Shown: positions 45,400 to 55,901, counted from the stretch's first letter. The stretch: 64,000 nt of DNA from an uncultured Aquimarina sp. (GCA_947498595.1 CANMKX010000014.1:1-64000); one strand, 5' to 3'. Numbers and translations: made by a program. Notes: generated by a model from the sequence alone, not told the origin.

Positions 45400-46155
45400 T
45401 TATTTAGAAGATTGATTAAAATCAATTTTCGTTTTTCTTAATTCAAAATTTTGACCTAAATATACTTTACGTACCATTTCGTCGGCAGCAAGTTCTTCTG
45501 GTTTTCCAGCTTTAAGAATACTACCTTCAAACATTAAATACGTTCTATCGGTAATAGCAAGTGTTTCTTGTACATTGTGATCTGTAATTAAGATTCCAAT
45601 GTTTTTATTCTTTAATTGAGCTACAATACGTTGAATATCCTCAACGGCAACTGGATCAACTCCCGCAAAAGGTTCATCTAATAATATGAAATTAGGATCC
45701 GTGGCTAAAGCACGAGCTATTTCAGTACGACGGCGTTCACCACCACTTAATAAATCCCCTCTGTTTTTACGAATATGACCTAAGTTAAATTCTTCAATAA
45801 GAGATTCCATTTTATGTAATTGCTCTTTTTTTGAAAGCTTAGTTAATTGTAAAACACTTAATATATTATCTTCAATACTTAATTTCCTGAAAACTGAAGC
45901 TTCTTGTGCAAGATATCCAATACCATTTTGTGCACGTTTATACATAGGGAATTTTGTAATATCAGTACTATCTAATGAAATAACACCTCCATTAGGTTTT
46001 ACCAACCCTACAATCATATAAAAAGAAGTAGTCTTTCCTGCACCATTAGGACCTAGAAGTCCAACAATCTCACCTTGATTAACTTCAAGAGAAATCCCTT
46101 TTACTACTTTACGACCTTTATAAGATTTGATTAAATTGTCTGCTTTTAACTTCAT
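45400..46155 (-). CDS. lptB: LPS export ABC transporter ATPase
   Basis: 251 residues. Walker [10 protein letters not shown], signature [16 protein letters not shown], Walker [21 protein letters not shown] and the switch His in LITDHNV. The [15 protein letters not shown] stretch is distinctive of LptB, which powers LPS transport with LptFG. Those partners are not in the window. It follows the AhpD-like gene by 84 bases on the same strand. Confidence 0.93.
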   Translation of the reverse strand: MKLKADNLIKSYKGRKVVKGISLEVNQGEIVGLLGPNGAGKTTSFYMIVGLVKPNGGVISLDSTDITKFPMYKRAQNGIGYLAQEASVFRKLSIEDNILSVLQLTKLSKKEQLHKMESLIEEFNLGHIRKNRGDLLSGGERRRTEIARALATDPNFILLDEPFAGVDPVAVEDIQRIVAQLKNKNIGILITDHNVQETLAITDRTYLMFEGSILKAGKPEELAADEMVRKVYLGQNFELRKTKIDFNQSSK

Positions 46156-46239
46156 AGCGCATGTAATATTAATAATTTCGAGACTATCGAAATGTTACTT
46201 CTTTTATAGTGCTAATTTTTTGCAATATACTAAACAAAA

Positions 46240-46590
46240 TTAGGAATTCTTGCTTTCAAGAACTTCCCAGTATTCATACGCTCTTCTTAAATGAGGGATC
46301 ACAATAGTACCACCAACAAGTGTTGCAATACTCAATGATTCCATTACTTGTTCTTTAGAAAGCCCTTCTTTATGACATGTTTCTAAATGATAACGAACAC
46401 AATCATCACAACGCAAAACAGCAGAAGCTACAAGCCCCAATAATTCTTTAGTTTTAACATCTAATGCGCCTTCCATAAATGCATTGGTATCTAAATTAAA
46501 GATTCGTTTAATAACTTTATTGTTATCACTTAATATTTTATCGTTCATGCGTTCTCTGTACGCATTAAACTCATCTACGATATCACTCAT
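46240..46590 (-). CDS. Carboxymuconolactone decarboxylase/AhpD-like protein
   Basis: 116 residues. The CxxC active-site motif CDDCVRYH with the downstream His of the family (CHKEGLSKEQVMESL) fits an AhpD-like disulfide reductase fold. Cytoplasmic. It overlaps tatC by one base and is translated right after it, in the kdsD-tatC-cmd order that is common in Flavobacteria. A role in peroxide defence is likely but not proven. Confidence 0.88.
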   Translation of the reverse strand: MSDIVDEFNAYRERMNDKILSDNNKVIKRIFNLDTNAFMEGALDVKTKELLGLVASAVLRCDDCVRYHLETCHKEGLSKEQVMESLSIATLVGGTIVIPHLRRAYEYWEVLESKNS

Positions 46591-47423
46591 TATACAGTAG
46601 TTTTTAATTTTTTATTTTGCTTTTTTATAACAATTCTAGAGATCACAATACTTACTTCATATAAAATAAGAACCGGGATAGCTACAACAACTTGACTTGC
46701 AATGTCTGGAGGAGTAATTACGGCAGATAATATTAAAACCATGACCAATGCATATTTACGATATTTTCGTAAAAATTCAGGAGTTACAATTCCGACTTTT
46801 GTTAAAAAATACATGATTATTGGTAACTCAAAAATTATTCCACAAGCAAGAACAGATGCCCTAACCAATCCTATATAGCTACTAATATCGATATCATTAT
46901 GAATTTCGGTAGTTACGGTGTAATTAGCTAAAAAGTTAAGGGATAGAGGTGTAATGATATAATATCCAAATAAAACTCCTAAAAAGAATAGTATAGAAGA
47001 AATAAAAATAAATCCTTTAGCACTTCTTTTCTCGTTTGAACGCATTGCTGGTGCAACAAATTTCCAAAATTCATAAATAACATATGGAAACGATAAAATA
47101 AAACCTGCAGTTATAGAAGTCCAGATATGAGCAGAAAACTGCCCAGCCATTGTTCTACTTTGTACTTGAAAAGGTAAATCTTGAGTACATAGAGATTGAT
47201 CCAAACCAAAGAATTGAGATATTTGACATAACATTCGGTAGGTCCAAAAACTAGCTTTTTTAGGTCCAAAAAGTAATACGTCGAAAATAAATTCTTTAGC
47301 TATAAATGCTATTGTTCCAGCCAAAAGAATAGCGACTGTAGCACGTATTAAATGCCAACGTAATTCTTCTAAATGATCCAAAAACGACATATGTTGAGGA
47401 TCTTTATTTTTGTGTGTAGTCAT
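46590..47423 (-). CDS. tatC: Twin-arginine translocase subunit TatC
   Basis: 277 residues with six transmembrane helices and the TatC signatures HLEELRWHLIRA near the start and FELPIIMYFLTKVGIVTPEF. TatC recognises the RR signal peptide and, with TatA/B, exports folded proteins. No tatA is in the window. It overlaps the AhpD-like gene by one base and lies six bases after kdsD. The N-terminal loop after helix 1 is longer than in Escherichia coli. Confidence 0.94.
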   Translation of the reverse strand: MTTHKNKDPQHMSFLDHLEELRWHLIRATVAILLAGTIAFIAKEFIFDVLLFGPKKASFWTYRMLCQISQFFGLDQSLCTQDLPFQVQSRTMAGQFSAHIWTSITAGFILSFPYVIYEFWKFVAPAMRSNEKRSAKGFIFISSILFFLGVLFGYYIITPLSLNFLANYTVTTEIHNDIDISSYIGLVRASVLACGIIFELPIIMYFLTKVGIVTPEFLRKYRKYALVMVLILSAVITPPDIASQVVVAIPVLILYEVSIVISRIVIKKQNKKLKTTV

Positions 47424-47429
47424 ATCTAA

Positions 47430-48395
47430 TTATAAAATACCTTCTCTCATAAGATCATGAATATGCAACATTCCAGCATAAACACCATCTTGTACAGCGA
47501 TTAATTGAGAAATCCCATTTTCTTCTAATTGATCTAAAGCGTCTACAGCCATAGATTCATTATCAATAGTTTTTGGGTTAGGAGACATGATATCTTTTGC
47601 AGTTAAACCTTCAAAAGAAGTAGAGTTACTTAACATTCTACGTAAATCCCCATCTGTAATAACACCTACGACAACATTATTATCCAAAACAGCAGTAGCT
47701 CCAAGACGTTTTTCTGTGATTTCGACAATAACATCATTTATATTTGAAGATAACGTAACTTGAGGTTTTTGATTTTTAGATGTAATATCTTGAACTCTTA
47801 AGTATAATTTTTTGCCCAATGCTCCTCCTGGGTGGTATTTAGCAAAATCTTTACTAGAGAACCCTTGAAGGTCTAATAAGCATACAGCTAAGGCATCACC
47901 TATAACTAATTGTGCTGTTGTACTGGTTGTAGGAGCAAGGTTATTAGGACAAGCTTCTTTTTCTACATAAGCATTTAATACATAATCAGCTTCTTTACCT
48001 AAAAATGAATCTTTGTTAGCAGTTAAACCTATTAAAGTATTTTTGAAGTTTTTAATCAAAGGGACTAAAACTTTAATTTCAGGAGTATTTCCACTTTTTG
48101 AAATACAAATAACAACATCATCTTCTAGAATGGTACCTAAATCTCCATGGATTGCATCTGCAGCATGCATGAATACAGCAGGAGTACCTGTAGAATTCAT
48201 TGTAGCAACAATCTTTGAAGCAATGATAGCACTTTTACCTATACCAGTAATAATAACCCTACCTTTTGAATTATGAATGATTTGTACAGCTTCAGCAAAT
48301 TCAGTATCAATAAATTGCTCTAAATGCGCTATAGCTTTAGCTTCTGAAGCAACAGTTTGCTTAGCAAAAGCAATGATAGTATCTAAGTTCTTCAA
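47430..48395 (-). CDS. kdsD: Arabinose-5-phosphate isomerase (KpsF/GutQ type)
   Basis: 321 residues. A SIS sugar-isomerase domain (about 20-180, GRVIITGIGKSAIIASKIVATMNSTGTPAVF, ISKSGNTPEI) is followed by two CBS domains (about 205-320). The enzyme turns ribulose-5-phosphate into arabinose-5-phosphate, the first step to Kdo for LPS. It leads the reverse-strand operon kdsD-tatC-cmd-lptB and is divergent from recQ; 231 bases separate the two starts, with no further gene. Confidence 0.93.
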   Translation of the reverse strand: MKNLDTIIAFAKQTVASEAKAIAHLEQFIDTEFAEAVQIIHNSKGRVIITGIGKSAIIASKIVATMNSTGTPAVFMHAADAIHGDLGTILEDDVVICISKSGNTPEIKVLVPLIKNFKNTLIGLTANKDSFLGKEADYVLNAYVEKEACPNNLAPTTSTTAQLVIGDALAVCLLDLQGFSSKDFAKYHPGGALGKKLYLRVQDITSKNQKPQVTLSSNINDVIVEITEKRLGATAVLDNNVVVGVITDGDLRRMLSNSTSFEGLTAKDIMSPNPKTIDNESMAVDALDQLEENGISQLIAVQDGVYAGMLHIHDLMREGIL

Positions 48396-48629
48396 AGTTT
48401 AGAAAATTTGTAAGTTTTTTAAATAAAGATTTAATATCTTTAATAGTACAAAGGTATGTAATACAGAATGAATTTTAAATACAAGATTAAAAAAGGTTTA
48501 GCAATAAAAAAATTTGTTAATACTATTAACATTGTCTATATTCGTCGGTTACATGCATAAAACTTAATTTTGGGGAAACGAGTTTTAATATGTGAAGAAT
48601 TTTTTTGGTATATAAAATTAAGCTAATTG

Positions 48630-50828
48630 ATGAGTTTGAAAGAGATCGACTTACAGAGTGCTTTGAAAAAGCATTTTGGTTTTAGTCAGTTTAGAGGACT
48701 GCAGGAGAAAGTGATCACCAGTATTCTTGATAATCGAGATACATTTGTAATAATGCCTACTGGTGGAGGAAAATCGTTATGTTATCAGTTACCAGCAGTA
48801 ATGAGTGAAGGTACAGCTATTGTTGTTTCACCCCTTATTGCATTAATGAAAAATCAAGTAGATGCTATTAGAAGCATTTCCTCAGAAGAAGGAATAGCGC
48901 ATGTGCTCAATTCGTCATTAAATAAATCTGAAATAAAAAGGGTAAAAGATGACATTGTAAGTGGAGTAACAAAATTATTATATGTAGCTCCAGAATCTTT
49001 AACAAAAGATGAGTATGTAGAATTTTTACGAACAGTGAAAATTTCATTTTTTGCTATTGATGAAGCACACTGTATTAGTGAGTGGGGACATGATTTTAGA
49101 CCCGAATACAGAAACTTGCGAAATATCATAAAGAGAATAGGTGAAAACATATCTATAATAGGATTAACAGCGACTGCTACACCTAAAGTTCAAGAAGATA
49201 TTATAAAAAATTTAGGAATGAATGATGCTAATACTTTTAAAGCATCGTTTAATCGACCTAATTTATTTTATGAAATACGACCAAAAACAAAAAATGTAGA
49301 TACCGATATCATACGTTTTGTAAAACAAAATGCAGGAAAAAGCGGAATCATATATTGTTTGAGTAGAAAACGAGTAGAAGAACTAGCACAAACATTAGAA
49401 GTTAATGGTGTAAAAGCTGTTCCCTATCATGCAGGTTTGGATGCAAAAACTAGAGCGAAACATCAAGATATGTTCTTGATGGAAGATACAGATGTAGTTG
49501 TTGCAACGATTGCTTTTGGTATGGGGATAGATAAACCAGACGTTCGTTTTGTAATTCATCACGATATCCCAAAAAGTATCGAAAGTTATTACCAAGAAAC
49601 AGGAAGAGCCGGAAGAGATGGTGGAGAAGGTCACTGTTTAGCATACTATGCATATAAAGATATTGAGAAATTAGAAAAATTCATGAGTGGTAAGCCGGTA
49701 GCCGAACAAGAAATCGGGCATGCTTTACTACAAGAAGTGGTTGCTTTTGCTGAAACTTCTATCTCTAGACGTAAATTTATTTTGCATTATTTTGGAGAAG
49801 AATTTGATAGTGAAACTGGAGACGGAGCGGATATGGATGACAATGTACGTAATCCAAAAAAGAAAAATGAAGCTCAAAATGAAGTAGAATTACTATTAAA
49901 AATAGTTCGCGATACAGGAGCTATTTATAAATCCAAAGAATTAGTAAATACTTTAATAGGGAAAAGTAATGCACTAATTATATCGCATAAAACTCACGAA
50001 CAATCGTTTTTTGGATTAGGTAAATCTAAAGAGGATAAATATTGGATGGCTCTAATACGTCAAGTTTTAGTAGCAGGATTCCTTAGGAAAGATATTGAGA
50101 CTTACGGAGTTATAAAGCTAACGGATAATGGACGTGCTTTCGTTGAAAATCCTACTAGTTTTATGATGACTGAAGATCATATTTATACAAGTGCGAGTGA
50201 CGATACAATCATAACAGCTGCCAAAGGAGGCGGAGGTACAGATGATAAGTTGGTGGCAATGTTACGTGATCTAAGGAAAAAGGTAGCTAAAAAGTTAGGA
50301 GTACCTCCATTTGTAGTTTTTCAAGATCCGTCACTAGAAGATATGGCATTAAAATACCCAATTAGTATTGAAGAAATGGGGAATGTGCATGGAGTTGGTG
50401 AAGGGAAAGCAAAAAAATATGGAAAAGACTTTGTAGCTCTTATAGCAAGATATGTAGACGAAAATGAAATTGTAAGACCTGATGATTTTGTAGTAAAAAC
50501 TACAGGAGCTAATAGTGGACTTAAATTATACATAATACAAAATGTAGATAGAAAATTGCCTTTAGATGATATATCTTCAGCTAAAGGAATGAATATGCAA
50601 GATTTCATTAAAGAAATGGAAGCTATTGTATATAGTGGGACAAAATTAAACATTAGTTATTGGATTGATGATATTTTAGACGAAGATCAACAAGAAGAGA
50701 TACATGAATATTTTCTAGAATCTGAAAGTGATAAGATAGAATTAGCACTTGAAGAGTTTGAAGGAGATTATGACGATGAAGAATTGAGATTGTATCGAAT
50801 CAAATTCATTAGCGAAGTAGCTAATTAA
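48630..50828 (+). CDS. recQ: ATP-dependent DNA helicase RecQ
   Basis: 732 residues. Helicase motifs are MPTGGGKSLCYQLPA (Walker A), IDEAHCISEWGHDFRPEY (DEAH and aromatic-rich loop), GLTATATPKV and QETGRAGRDG. A zinc/winged-helix RQC region and a C-terminal HRDC domain (about 540-610, LRKKVAKKLGVPPFVVFQDPS) follow. It unwinds DNA 3'-5' in recombination repair. A TTG one codon before was offered as a start, but the ATG at 48630 is the natural one. The long acidic tail after HRDC is common in this group. Confidence 0.95.
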   Translation: MSLKEIDLQSALKKHFGFSQFRGLQEKVITSILDNRDTFVIMPTGGGKSLCYQLPAVMSEGTAIVVSPLIALMKNQVDAIRSISSEEGIAHVLNSSLNKSEIKRVKDDIVSGVTKLLYVAPESLTKDEYVEFLRTVKISFFAIDEAHCISEWGHDFRPEYRNLRNIIKRIGENISIIGLTATATPKVQEDIIKNLGMNDANTFKASFNRPNLFYEIRPKTKNVDTDIIRFVKQNAGKSGIIYCLSRKRVEELAQTLEVNGVKAVPYHAGLDAKTRAKHQDMFLMEDTDVVVATIAFGMGIDKPDVRFVIHHDIPKSIESYYQETGRAGRDGGEGHCLAYYAYKDIEKLEKFMSGKPVAEQEIGHALLQEVVAFAETSISRRKFILHYFGEEFDSETGDGADMDDNVRNPKKKNEAQNEVELLLKIVRDTGAIYKSKELVNTLIGKSNALIISHKTHEQSFFGLGKSKEDKYWMALIRQVLVAGFLRKDIETYGVIKLTDNGRAFVENPTSFMMTEDHIYTSASDDTIITAAKGGGGTDDKLVAMLRDLRKKVAKKLGVPPFVVFQDPSLEDMALKYPISIEEMGNVHGVGEGKAKKYGKDFVALIARYVDENEIVRPDDFVVKTTGANSGLKLYIIQNVDRKLPLDDISSAKGMNMQDFIKEMEAIVYSGTKLNISYWIDDILDEDQQEEIHEYFLESESDKIELALEEFEGDYDDEELRLYRIKFISEVAN

Positions 50829-50847
50829 TAAAATTAAAACAAGATAT

Positions 50848-50879
50848 AAAAGACTGCTAGATAAAAGCAGTCTTTTTTT
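50848..50879 (+). terminator. Terminator after recQ
   Basis: AAAAGACTGCT / AGCAGTCTTTT stem with a seven-base loop and T-run. The next 270 bases have no gene; a TATCTTTG promoter-type box lies at 51110-51117. Confidence 0.85.
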
Positions 50880-51150
50880 ATACCAATAAGGTTGATCCAA
50901 GGGGGTACATTAATAAATGTTTTTTAATGAGCTAGGTGAAACTGTATGATATGTCTTTATAACATATAGTAATTATTATAAAATGGAATTTTGAGGATAT
51001 AGTTTGTCTAGTAAGCTGGAGCATACATAGAATAACTTAAGAATTTTATATTTAATAAGGATGAAATAATAATGTGACATAGATCAAGATTAAGATTCTA
51101 CAAAATAACTATCTTTGCAACTTTAAAAATAAGTTTTAAAACACATTGCA

Positions 51151-52083
51151 ATGCAAGACGGATTATACGCAAAATTTAATACAACAAAGGGGAGTATTTT
51201 AGTAAACCTAGAATATCAAAAAACACCTGGAACAGTAGGTAACTTTGTTGGATTGGCTGAAGGTCAATTAGAAAATAAAGCAATCGATCAAGGAACACCA
51301 TATTATAATGGATTAAAATTTCATAGAGTAATTCCAGATTTTATGATTCAAGGAGGTGATCCTCAAGGTACAGGTTCTGGTGGGCCAGGTTACCAATTTG
51401 ATGATGAAATTCATCCAGATCTTAAGCATGATGGACCAGGAGTTTTATCTATGGCTAATGCAGGACCAGGAACTAATGGAAGTCAATTTTTTATTACTCA
51501 TACAGAGACATCATGGCTAGATGGTAAACATACTGTTTTTGGTAAAGTAGTAGAAGGACAAGATATTGTGGATGCAATAGCGCAAGGTGATGCAATTGAA
51601 ACTATTGAAATAGTAAGAGTAGGGGCAGACGCAGAAAACTATAATGCCGTTGAGTCTTTTAGACAATTTAATGGAGCAAAAGCAGAACGTGAAGCAGCTT
51701 CAAAAAAAAAGGCAGAGGAATTATTGGAAGAATTAGCAGCTGGTTTTGATAAAACTGAAAGCGGATTACGTTATAAGATTTTTCAAAAAGGAGAAGGTGA
51801 TAAAGCAGAAAAAGGTAAGACAGTATCTGTACACTATAAAGGAAGTTTACCTGATGGAACTGTTTTTGATTCTTCATATAAGCGTAACCAACCAATTGAT
51901 TTTTCTTTAGGAATGGGACAAGTAATTGCAGGATGGGATGAAGGTATCTCTTTATTGCAAGTTGGAGATAAAGCACGTTTTGTAATTCCATCGCATATCG
52001 GATATGGTGCAAATGGAGCTGGAGGAGTGATTCCACCTAATGCAACATTAATTTTTGATGTTGAATTAATGAATGTTAAGTAG
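51151..52083 (+). CDS. Dual-family peptidyl-prolyl isomerase: cyclophilin + FKBP fusion
   Basis: 310 residues without a signal peptide. The N-terminal cyclophilin domain (about 1-165) has the catalytic [16 protein letters not shown], then GSQFFIT and [11 protein letters not shown], with the cyclosporin-contact Trp. The C-terminal FKBP domain (about 200-310) has [34 protein letters not shown] and [13 protein letters not shown]. Both active sites look complete. A helical linker (about 168-195, Ala/Glu/Lys-rich) joins them. Dual-family immunophilins of this order have been described from Flavobacterium (35-kDa type). It is a folding catalyst of the cytoplasm. It is a single gene with a terminator at its end. 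Confidence 0.9.
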   Translation: MQDGLYAKFNTTKGSILVNLEYQKTPGTVGNFVGLAEGQLENKAIDQGTPYYNGLKFHRVIPDFMIQGGDPQGTGSGGPGYQFDDEIHPDLKHDGPGVLSMANAGPGTNGSQFFITHTETSWLDGKHTVFGKVVEGQDIVDAIAQGDAIETIEIVRVGADAENYNAVESFRQFNGAKAEREAASKKKAEELLEELAAGFDKTESGLRYKIFQKGEGDKAEKGKTVSVHYKGSLPDGTVFDSSYKRNQPIDFSLGMGQVIAGWDEGISLLQVGDKARFVIPSHIGYGANGAGGVIPPNATLIFDVELMNVK

Positions 52084-52107
52084 TCTTAGAATTACTAAAT
52101 CAACAAT

Positions 52108-52146
52108 AAAAAAATGGCACTCTATCAATAGAGTGCCATTTTTTTT
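52108..52146. terminator. Bidirectional terminator
   Basis: AAAAATGGCACTCTAT / ATAGAGTGCCATTTTT, 16 perfect pairs, two-base apparent loop, serving the isomerase and the convergent redoxin gene. Confidence 0.85.
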
Positions 52147-52699
52147 ATTTCCATTTTATATTACAACCAATACTCGGTTTTTGCGTTTCAGAAACGTTTG
52201 CATTTCTTAATACTGCATCTAATGCTTGACGAAGATCTCTACCATTAACAGGAATACCATTACTTGGCCTAGAATCATCTAATTGCCCGCGATAAATAAG
52301 TTTTAAGCCTGCATCAAATAGATAAAAATCAGGAGTACAAGCAGCATCATATGCCTTAGCTATTTCTTGAGTTTCGTCATATAAATACGGAAATGTATAA
52401 TTATTCTTTTGAGCTGTAGTCCACATATGTTCTGGAGCATCTTGAGGATAATTGATAATATCGTTACTACTGATTGCAACAAAACCAAACCCTTGTGTTC
52501 TATAATCATTTGCAATTCGTACTATTTCTTCATTTACATGAATAACAAAAGGACAATGATTACAAATAAACATAATAACAGTTCCTTTTGTTCCTTTGAT
52601 ATCATTTAAAGAAACAGGAGAATTCGTGATTGCATTTGTAAGAGTAAAATCAGGAGCTACTGTCCCTAATTCTAACATATTTGAAGGTGTTCTAGCCAT
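52145..52699 (-). CDS. Thioredoxin-like/AhpC-TSA family protein (PRX-like1)
   Basis: 184 residues. The redox motif is FICNHCPFVIHV (CNHC), the pattern of the PRX_like1 group, with the typical GTVIMFIC and KAYDAACTPDFYLFD stretches. No signal peptide. It is probably a cytosolic thiol-disulfide protein or peroxide reductase; the exact substrate is unknown. It is convergent with the immunophilin gene and not linked to its reverse-strand upstream neighbour, since a terminator lies between. Confidence 0.88.
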   Translation of the reverse strand: MARTPSNMLELGTVAPDFTLTNAITNSPVSLNDIKGTKGTVIMFICNHCPFVIHVNEEIVRIANDYRTQGFGFVAISSNDIINYPQDAPEHMWTTAQKNNYTFPYLYDETQEIAKAYDAACTPDFYLFDAGLKLIYRGQLDDSRPSNGIPVNGRDLRQALDAVLRNANVSETQKPSIGCNIKWK

Positions 52700-52849
52700 A
52701 ATAGTTAATATCAGATTAATATAAACAAATTAAAAGAAGTATTAGAAGGTTTTTTTAAACACAAAAAAATGAAATACTACTACTAATATGTCTAATCAAT
52801 ATGTGAATTCGTTACATTAGATATATGTTAATAGAATGAAATACATGTA

Positions 52850-52884
52850 AAAAAACTTCTTAACAATAGAAGAAAAGAAGTTTT
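52850..52884 (-). terminator. Terminator of the M14 carboxypeptidase gene
   Basis: AAAACTTCTT / AAGAAGTTTT with a 13-base loop and a reverse-strand T-run. The rest of 52700-52906 shows no gene. Confidence 0.6.
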
Positions 52885-52906
52885 ATATATGATGTATGAT
52901 AAAATA

Positions 52907-55417
52907 TTACATATTGTCATCAAAAAAGATAGCATTCATAAGGAGCTTATTTGTACCGTACCAAAAGGCTCTAAAATTTGTGTTATCTGTAAAAAGAATG
53001 CTATTTCCTTTACCATAACTATGATGTTTAAAAGGAATTGTGTTTTTTAATGAATCGAGATTCGTTTTACTTATGTATCCACTTAAAAGAGGTGCATCAG
53101 TATATTGTATAGGATTGTTATAACTTTGTTTATCTGCTTTTACAAAAATTGTAGTATTTCTAAATAATGGAATGTTTTTATTGACATATCCAAAATTAAT
53201 AGGATGAGAACGGTCTATTTTAGTTTCAAAAATAGCACCACCGATAACTTGAGCTCCAAAATAATCTCTTCGTTGTTCAAAACTAATGTTAGTTGCAATG
53301 CGATCATTTGTAGCTAATTCTAATTTCATGAAATCATTAGCGTTAAAAAAATAGGCTGCATTTCTATAACCAATTAGGGTACCACCGTTGCGAACCCAAT
53401 TTTTTAAATGAGAAATTTCTGTTTTATTAAAAGGATTTCTACTATTTACCAAAATGATATGTGTGTATTGAGAAATATCTTTTCTACTAAAATTATCAGT
53501 GTCTAATTTTGTAATTGGTATATCATAACGTTGATCAAGTACATGCCAAATTTCTCCTGCATCATAGGATGTAATACCATTACCTACTATCAATGCTATT
53601 TTAGGAGTTTTTAAAGCTCTAAATTGATTACTACCTAAATCTATTCCATCTGTTAATCCAGTGTTGACACCAGTAATTGTTATATGATTTTCTTGTGCAA
53701 TTTCTTCTAAGAAAGCGGCTAATTGAGAAGCCGAAAGAGATTGATTCTGTACAGGAATTAATATAGTACCATAATCATAATTAGTACCTTCTACAGTAAA
53801 AGGTTGCATTCCTACTTTTGCACGTAAACCTTTGTCTAAGATCTTGTATAAAGCTTTAGGACTATAATACTCATGCCATTCCATAAGATAAGCATAATCG
53901 CTTCTATTTACAGGTTTAGGAGTATGGAATTGTAATTTTGTAATTTCATTTCCAGCGTTTGACATGGCTGCATTTTCAGAATAATCCAAATTAAAAGCCA
54001 AAGGAAGTGTCCATGCAGAGACATCATAAAATAGGCTGTCTTGAAATTTAGTCCTACGTTCAAAAATAGCTTTGATGAGTCTACTTTGACGTTGGCTTTT
54101 TGGAACTATGTAACTAAAATCTTTTTGATATTTTTTTCCATCAATCTTTACATCCTGTTTTAACTCATGAAAACGTATTTTGTGACGCTCCAGTATTTCG
54201 GCTAAATGATAAGTAGATGCAGCATCTTTTTTATTTCCAAAGATATAAGCATCTTTACCAGCTTCTTTTCTAGCGTTGTTATAAAAATCTCTCTGGTATT
54301 GCAAGATTTGATTTTTCATATTACTTGCAGCTTCCAGAGTTGATAAAGTAGCTGTAAACTGATTTTTGATAGTGAAAGGAAATGTTAAAATACCATTTTC
54401 AGTCATTTGAGCATGACCTCTAGAACTTCCTTGTTCAAATAAAATACCGATCCCACCATTTATATCAGGAAAAGTAGATCCCTTTCCATAATAAAAATCA
54501 TCAAAATTTTCTTCAGTATAATATAACGAACCAATTTTATCAAAAGCTTTGGCGTGGTAATTTCCGATCTGTTTAGTTAGTTCTTGATTTAATTTAGGTG
54601 TTAAAGGATGCGTTCTAGATTGAATACCAGGTTGAAAGAAAAAAGAACTATTAGATCCCATTTCATGGTGATCTGTTAAGATATTTGGATACCATTTATG
54701 AAAAGATGCTATACGAGCTCTAGATTCAGGTAACTGTACAGGAAGCCAGTCACGATTCATGTCAAACCAATAATGATTAGTTCTAGCTCCAGGCCATACT
54801 TCGCTGTATTCTCTATCCTGAGGATCTGTACTTATATTTTTACTTTTATTTGTATTGGCCCAATATGAGAAACGTTGCAAACCATCTGGATTTAGAGATG
54901 GATCTAAGAGAATTACTGTTTGATCTAATAAAGCATCAATTTTTTTACCTTGAGCGGCTGCTAGATAGTATGCCGATAATAATGATGAATTTGATCCACT
55001 AGGTTCATTACCATGAATAGAAAAACCTTGATAGACTACAATTGGCATCTTAGAATGATCAAGAGTATTACTATTTGTTTCAATGTTTTTTAAATGCTCT
55101 TGACGAATATCTTCTAAACGATTGTGGTTTTTTTCAGATGTTATGGTTAGTAATAATAAAGGACGATCTTCAAATGTGCTACCTCTATTCTCTATTGAAA
55201 TTCTAGGAGAAGCAGCAGCTAAAACTCTCATGTAACTAATCAATTGATCGTGACTTACATGCCATTTACCAGGAACATATCCTAAAACGTCTTGTGGAGT
55301 TGGTATTTTGGAATTATAAGTAACATCATTAGGTAAATAGTAATCAAGTGTAGGATTTAATTGTGCAAATCCGATATAACTTGATAATACTAACAGAAAA
55401 GAATAGCAATATTTCAT
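52907..55417 (-). CDS. M14 family zinc carboxypeptidase, exported
   Basis: 836 residues with a signal peptide of about 18. The M14 domain (about 45-360) shows the zinc-ligand His and Glu in FSIHGNEPSG, the substrate Arg/Asn region in DPSLNPDGLQRF and MNRDW, a third ligand in TDHHEMGS, and a Glu in GILFEQGSSRGH. A C-terminal ThuA/glutaminase-like beta region (about 600-830, ALIVGNGITSYDAGE, ILVNSRNPF) follows. It removes C-terminal amino acids from peptides in the periplasm or outside. Single gene. Confidence 0.88.
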   Translation of the reverse strand: MKYCYSFLLVLSSYIGFAQLNPTLDYYLPNDVTYNSKIPTPQDVLGYVPGKWHVSHDQLISYMRVLAAASPRISIENRGSTFEDRPLLLLTITSEKNHNRLEDIRQEHLKNIETNSNTLDHSKMPIVVYQGFSIHGNEPSGSNSSLLSAYYLAAAQGKKIDALLDQTVILLDPSLNPDGLQRFSYWANTNKSKNISTDPQDREYSEVWPGARTNHYWFDMNRDWLPVQLPESRARIASFHKWYPNILTDHHEMGSNSSFFFQPGIQSRTHPLTPKLNQELTKQIGNYHAKAFDKIGSLYYTEENFDDFYYGKGSTFPDINGGIGILFEQGSSRGHAQMTENGILTFPFTIKNQFTATLSTLEAASNMKNQILQYQRDFYNNARKEAGKDAYIFGNKKDAASTYHLAEILERHKIRFHELKQDVKIDGKKYQKDFSYIVPKSQRQSRLIKAIFERRTKFQDSLFYDVSAWTLPLAFNLDYSENAAMSNAGNEITKLQFHTPKPVNRSDYAYLMEWHEYYSPKALYKILDKGLRAKVGMQPFTVEGTNYDYGTILIPVQNQSLSASQLAAFLEEIAQENHITITGVNTGLTDGIDLGSNQFRALKTPKIALIVGNGITSYDAGEIWHVLDQRYDIPITKLDTDNFSRKDISQYTHIILVNSRNPFNKTEISHLKNWVRNGGTLIGYRNAAYFFNANDFMKLELATNDRIATNISFEQRRDYFGAQVIGGAIFETKIDRSHPINFGYVNKNIPLFRNTTIFVKADKQSYNNPIQYTDAPLLSGYISKTNLDSLKNTIPFKHHSYGKGNSILFTDNTNFRAFWYGTNKLLMNAIFFDDNM

Positions 55418-55469
55418 TTAGAAAGAGATTAGTGAATCATTAATTGAAATTGTTTTTTGAAATATAAAA

Positions 55470-55497
55470 AAACCGCTTCATGTAGATGAAGCGGTTT
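55470..55497 (-). terminator. Terminator of the DUF3276 gene
   Basis: AAACCGCTTCAT / ATGAAGCGGTTT, 12 perfect pairs with a four-base loop, and a reverse-strand T-run. Confidence 0.85.
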
Positions 55498-55526
55498 GCA
55501 TAATTTTAACTTTAATTCTGGTGAGA

Positions 55527-55901
55527 TTAAATATCATCAAAACTTACATCAGTAAAACTACCAGTAGAAGATGCTACTGTTTCATTTTCTTGATCATAAG
55601 TCTTTTGAAAATCTTTTTGGTGTCTTTCACTAATTACTTCTTCACCTTTTTCGTTTACGATGTAATCAGTCATTTCGTTTAAGATTTCAGTAAAGCCAGC
55701 AAAATCCTCTTTGTATAAGTAGATTTTGTGTTTTTTGTAATGAAAAGACCCATCATCATTAGTGAATTTTTTACTCTCAGTAACTGTTAAATAATAGTCA
55801 CCAGCTTTAGTTGCGCGTACGTCAAAAAAGTAAGTTCTTCTACCTGCTCTTAAAACTTTTGAGAAAATTTCTTCTTTCTCCATCATTCCATTATCGCTCA
55901 T
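55527..55901 (-). CDS. DUF3276 / PUR-alpha-like nucleic-acid-binding protein
   Basis: 124 residues. The core EEIFSKVLRAGRRTYFFDVRATKAGDYYLTVTESKK and HYKKHKIYLYKEDFAGF matches DUF3276, the Bacteroidota PUR-alpha domain with ssDNA/RNA-binding beta sheets. It is cytoplasmic and a likely nucleoid- or RNA-associated regulator. It starts 81 bases after the ABC exporter on the same strand and ends at a strong hairpin. The acidic C-terminal tail is typical. Confidence 0.9.
   Translation of the reverse strand: MSDNGMMEKEEIFSKVLRAGRRTYFFDVRATKAGDYYLTVTESKKFTNDDGSFHYKKHKIYLYKEDFAGFTEILNEMTDYIVNEKGEEVISERHQKDFQKTYDQENETVASSTGSFTDVSFDDI

Noticed and set aside
48627..48629. TTG as start of recQ
   Set aside because: An ATG follows immediately; the extra Met adds nothing.
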